Positions 63,922-64,000 of a DNA stretch of 64,000 bases are shown here, piece after piece (positions within the stretch are counted from its first letter, which is position 1; each line of letters opens with the position of its first letter). The notes under the pieces were generated by a model. That model was given only the letters and a program-made list of their open reading frames with translations, was not told the origin of the DNA and searched no databases. The position numbers and the translations under genes are program-made. Origin of the DNA: Megalonaias nervosa (lineage: Eukaryota; Mollusca; Bivalvia; Unionida; Unionidae); assembly GCA_016617855.1 (NCBI GenBank), contig JAECUM010003705.1, positions 1 to 64,000 on the forward strand, given 5' to 3'.

Positions 63922-64000
63922 TAACAAAATCAAAGCACCCTGCCCCCAAACACACAAATTGGTCCCTTATTTATGTGAACTTCTTCATTGATTATAATTA
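63101..64000. other. FANCI intron up to the window edge
   Basis: No exon recognised. A (TA)20 tract occupies 63879-63918. The next FANCI exon upstream must lie beyond 64000. Confidence 0.5.

Overview
This is a window of animal nuclear DNA: AT-rich, intron-rich, with GT/AG splice sites and a heavy transposon load. There are no bacterial genes, operons, rRNA genes or CRISPR arrays. The repeat content (DIRS retrotransposons, a LINE whose last part encodes a C2H2 finger, tRNA-derived SINEs, piggyBac-, hAT- and pogo-like elements, and a short repeat containing TGACCTTTGACC) suggests a lophotrochozoan, most likely a mollusc. That assignment is inference.

The one cellular gene I can support is FANCI (Fanconi anaemia group I protein), on the minus strand. 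Ten exons lie between 62311 and 6386. All have canonical GT donors and AG acceptors, and all nine junctions are phase-compatible. Together they give 1363 nt, about 454 codons, colinear with roughly residues 567-1020 of human FANCI (about 1328 aa). The upstream part (including the region of the mono-ubiquitinated lysine and the SQ phosphorylation cluster) lies beyond the right edge. The C-terminal part lies beyond the left edge. Introns run from 2.5 to 12.5 kb.

Nearly everything else is intronic transposon debris. Left to right: a broken Ty3/gypsy gag with its LTR (1-2.4 kb); tRNA-derived SINEs (2.7, 4.7 kb); a TTAA-flanked piggyBac-type element (5.5-6.3 kb); FANCI exon 10; the 3' part of a LINE (7.7-8.9 kb); pogo-like remnants (8.9-10.7, 12.6-12.9 kb); a hAT-like element (11.1-12.3 kb); DIRS remnants on both sides of exon 9 (13.0-17.2 kb); a complete-ended pogo-like element (18.4-19.9 kb); exon 8 next to a (TA)33 tract; a rearranged DIRS pair (22-25.1 kb); a hAT-like element carrying a nested piggyBac-like element (25.7-27.6 kb); exon 7; another piggyBac-like element (29.1-29.9 kb); LTR, MITE and SINE debris (30-33 kb); the longest DIRS copy (33.9-39.5 kb, plus strand); exon 6; MITEs; exon 5; the 5' part of the same LINE family (45.1-46.3 kb); a SINE ending in (TAA)n; exon 4; a nuclear-receptor-motif repeat; a second pogo-like copy with a MITE inside it (51.5-52.8 kb); exon 3; dispersed repeats; exons 2 and 1; and a last DIRS recombinase fragment (62.4-63.1 kb).

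I see no previously undescribed multi-gene system. The most useful observations are the FANCI gene model, the nested-insertion chronology, a DIRS arrangement with recombinase upstream of reverse transcriptase, a hairpin-forming MITE family, and a dispersed repeat that carries DR1-like nuclear receptor motifs.
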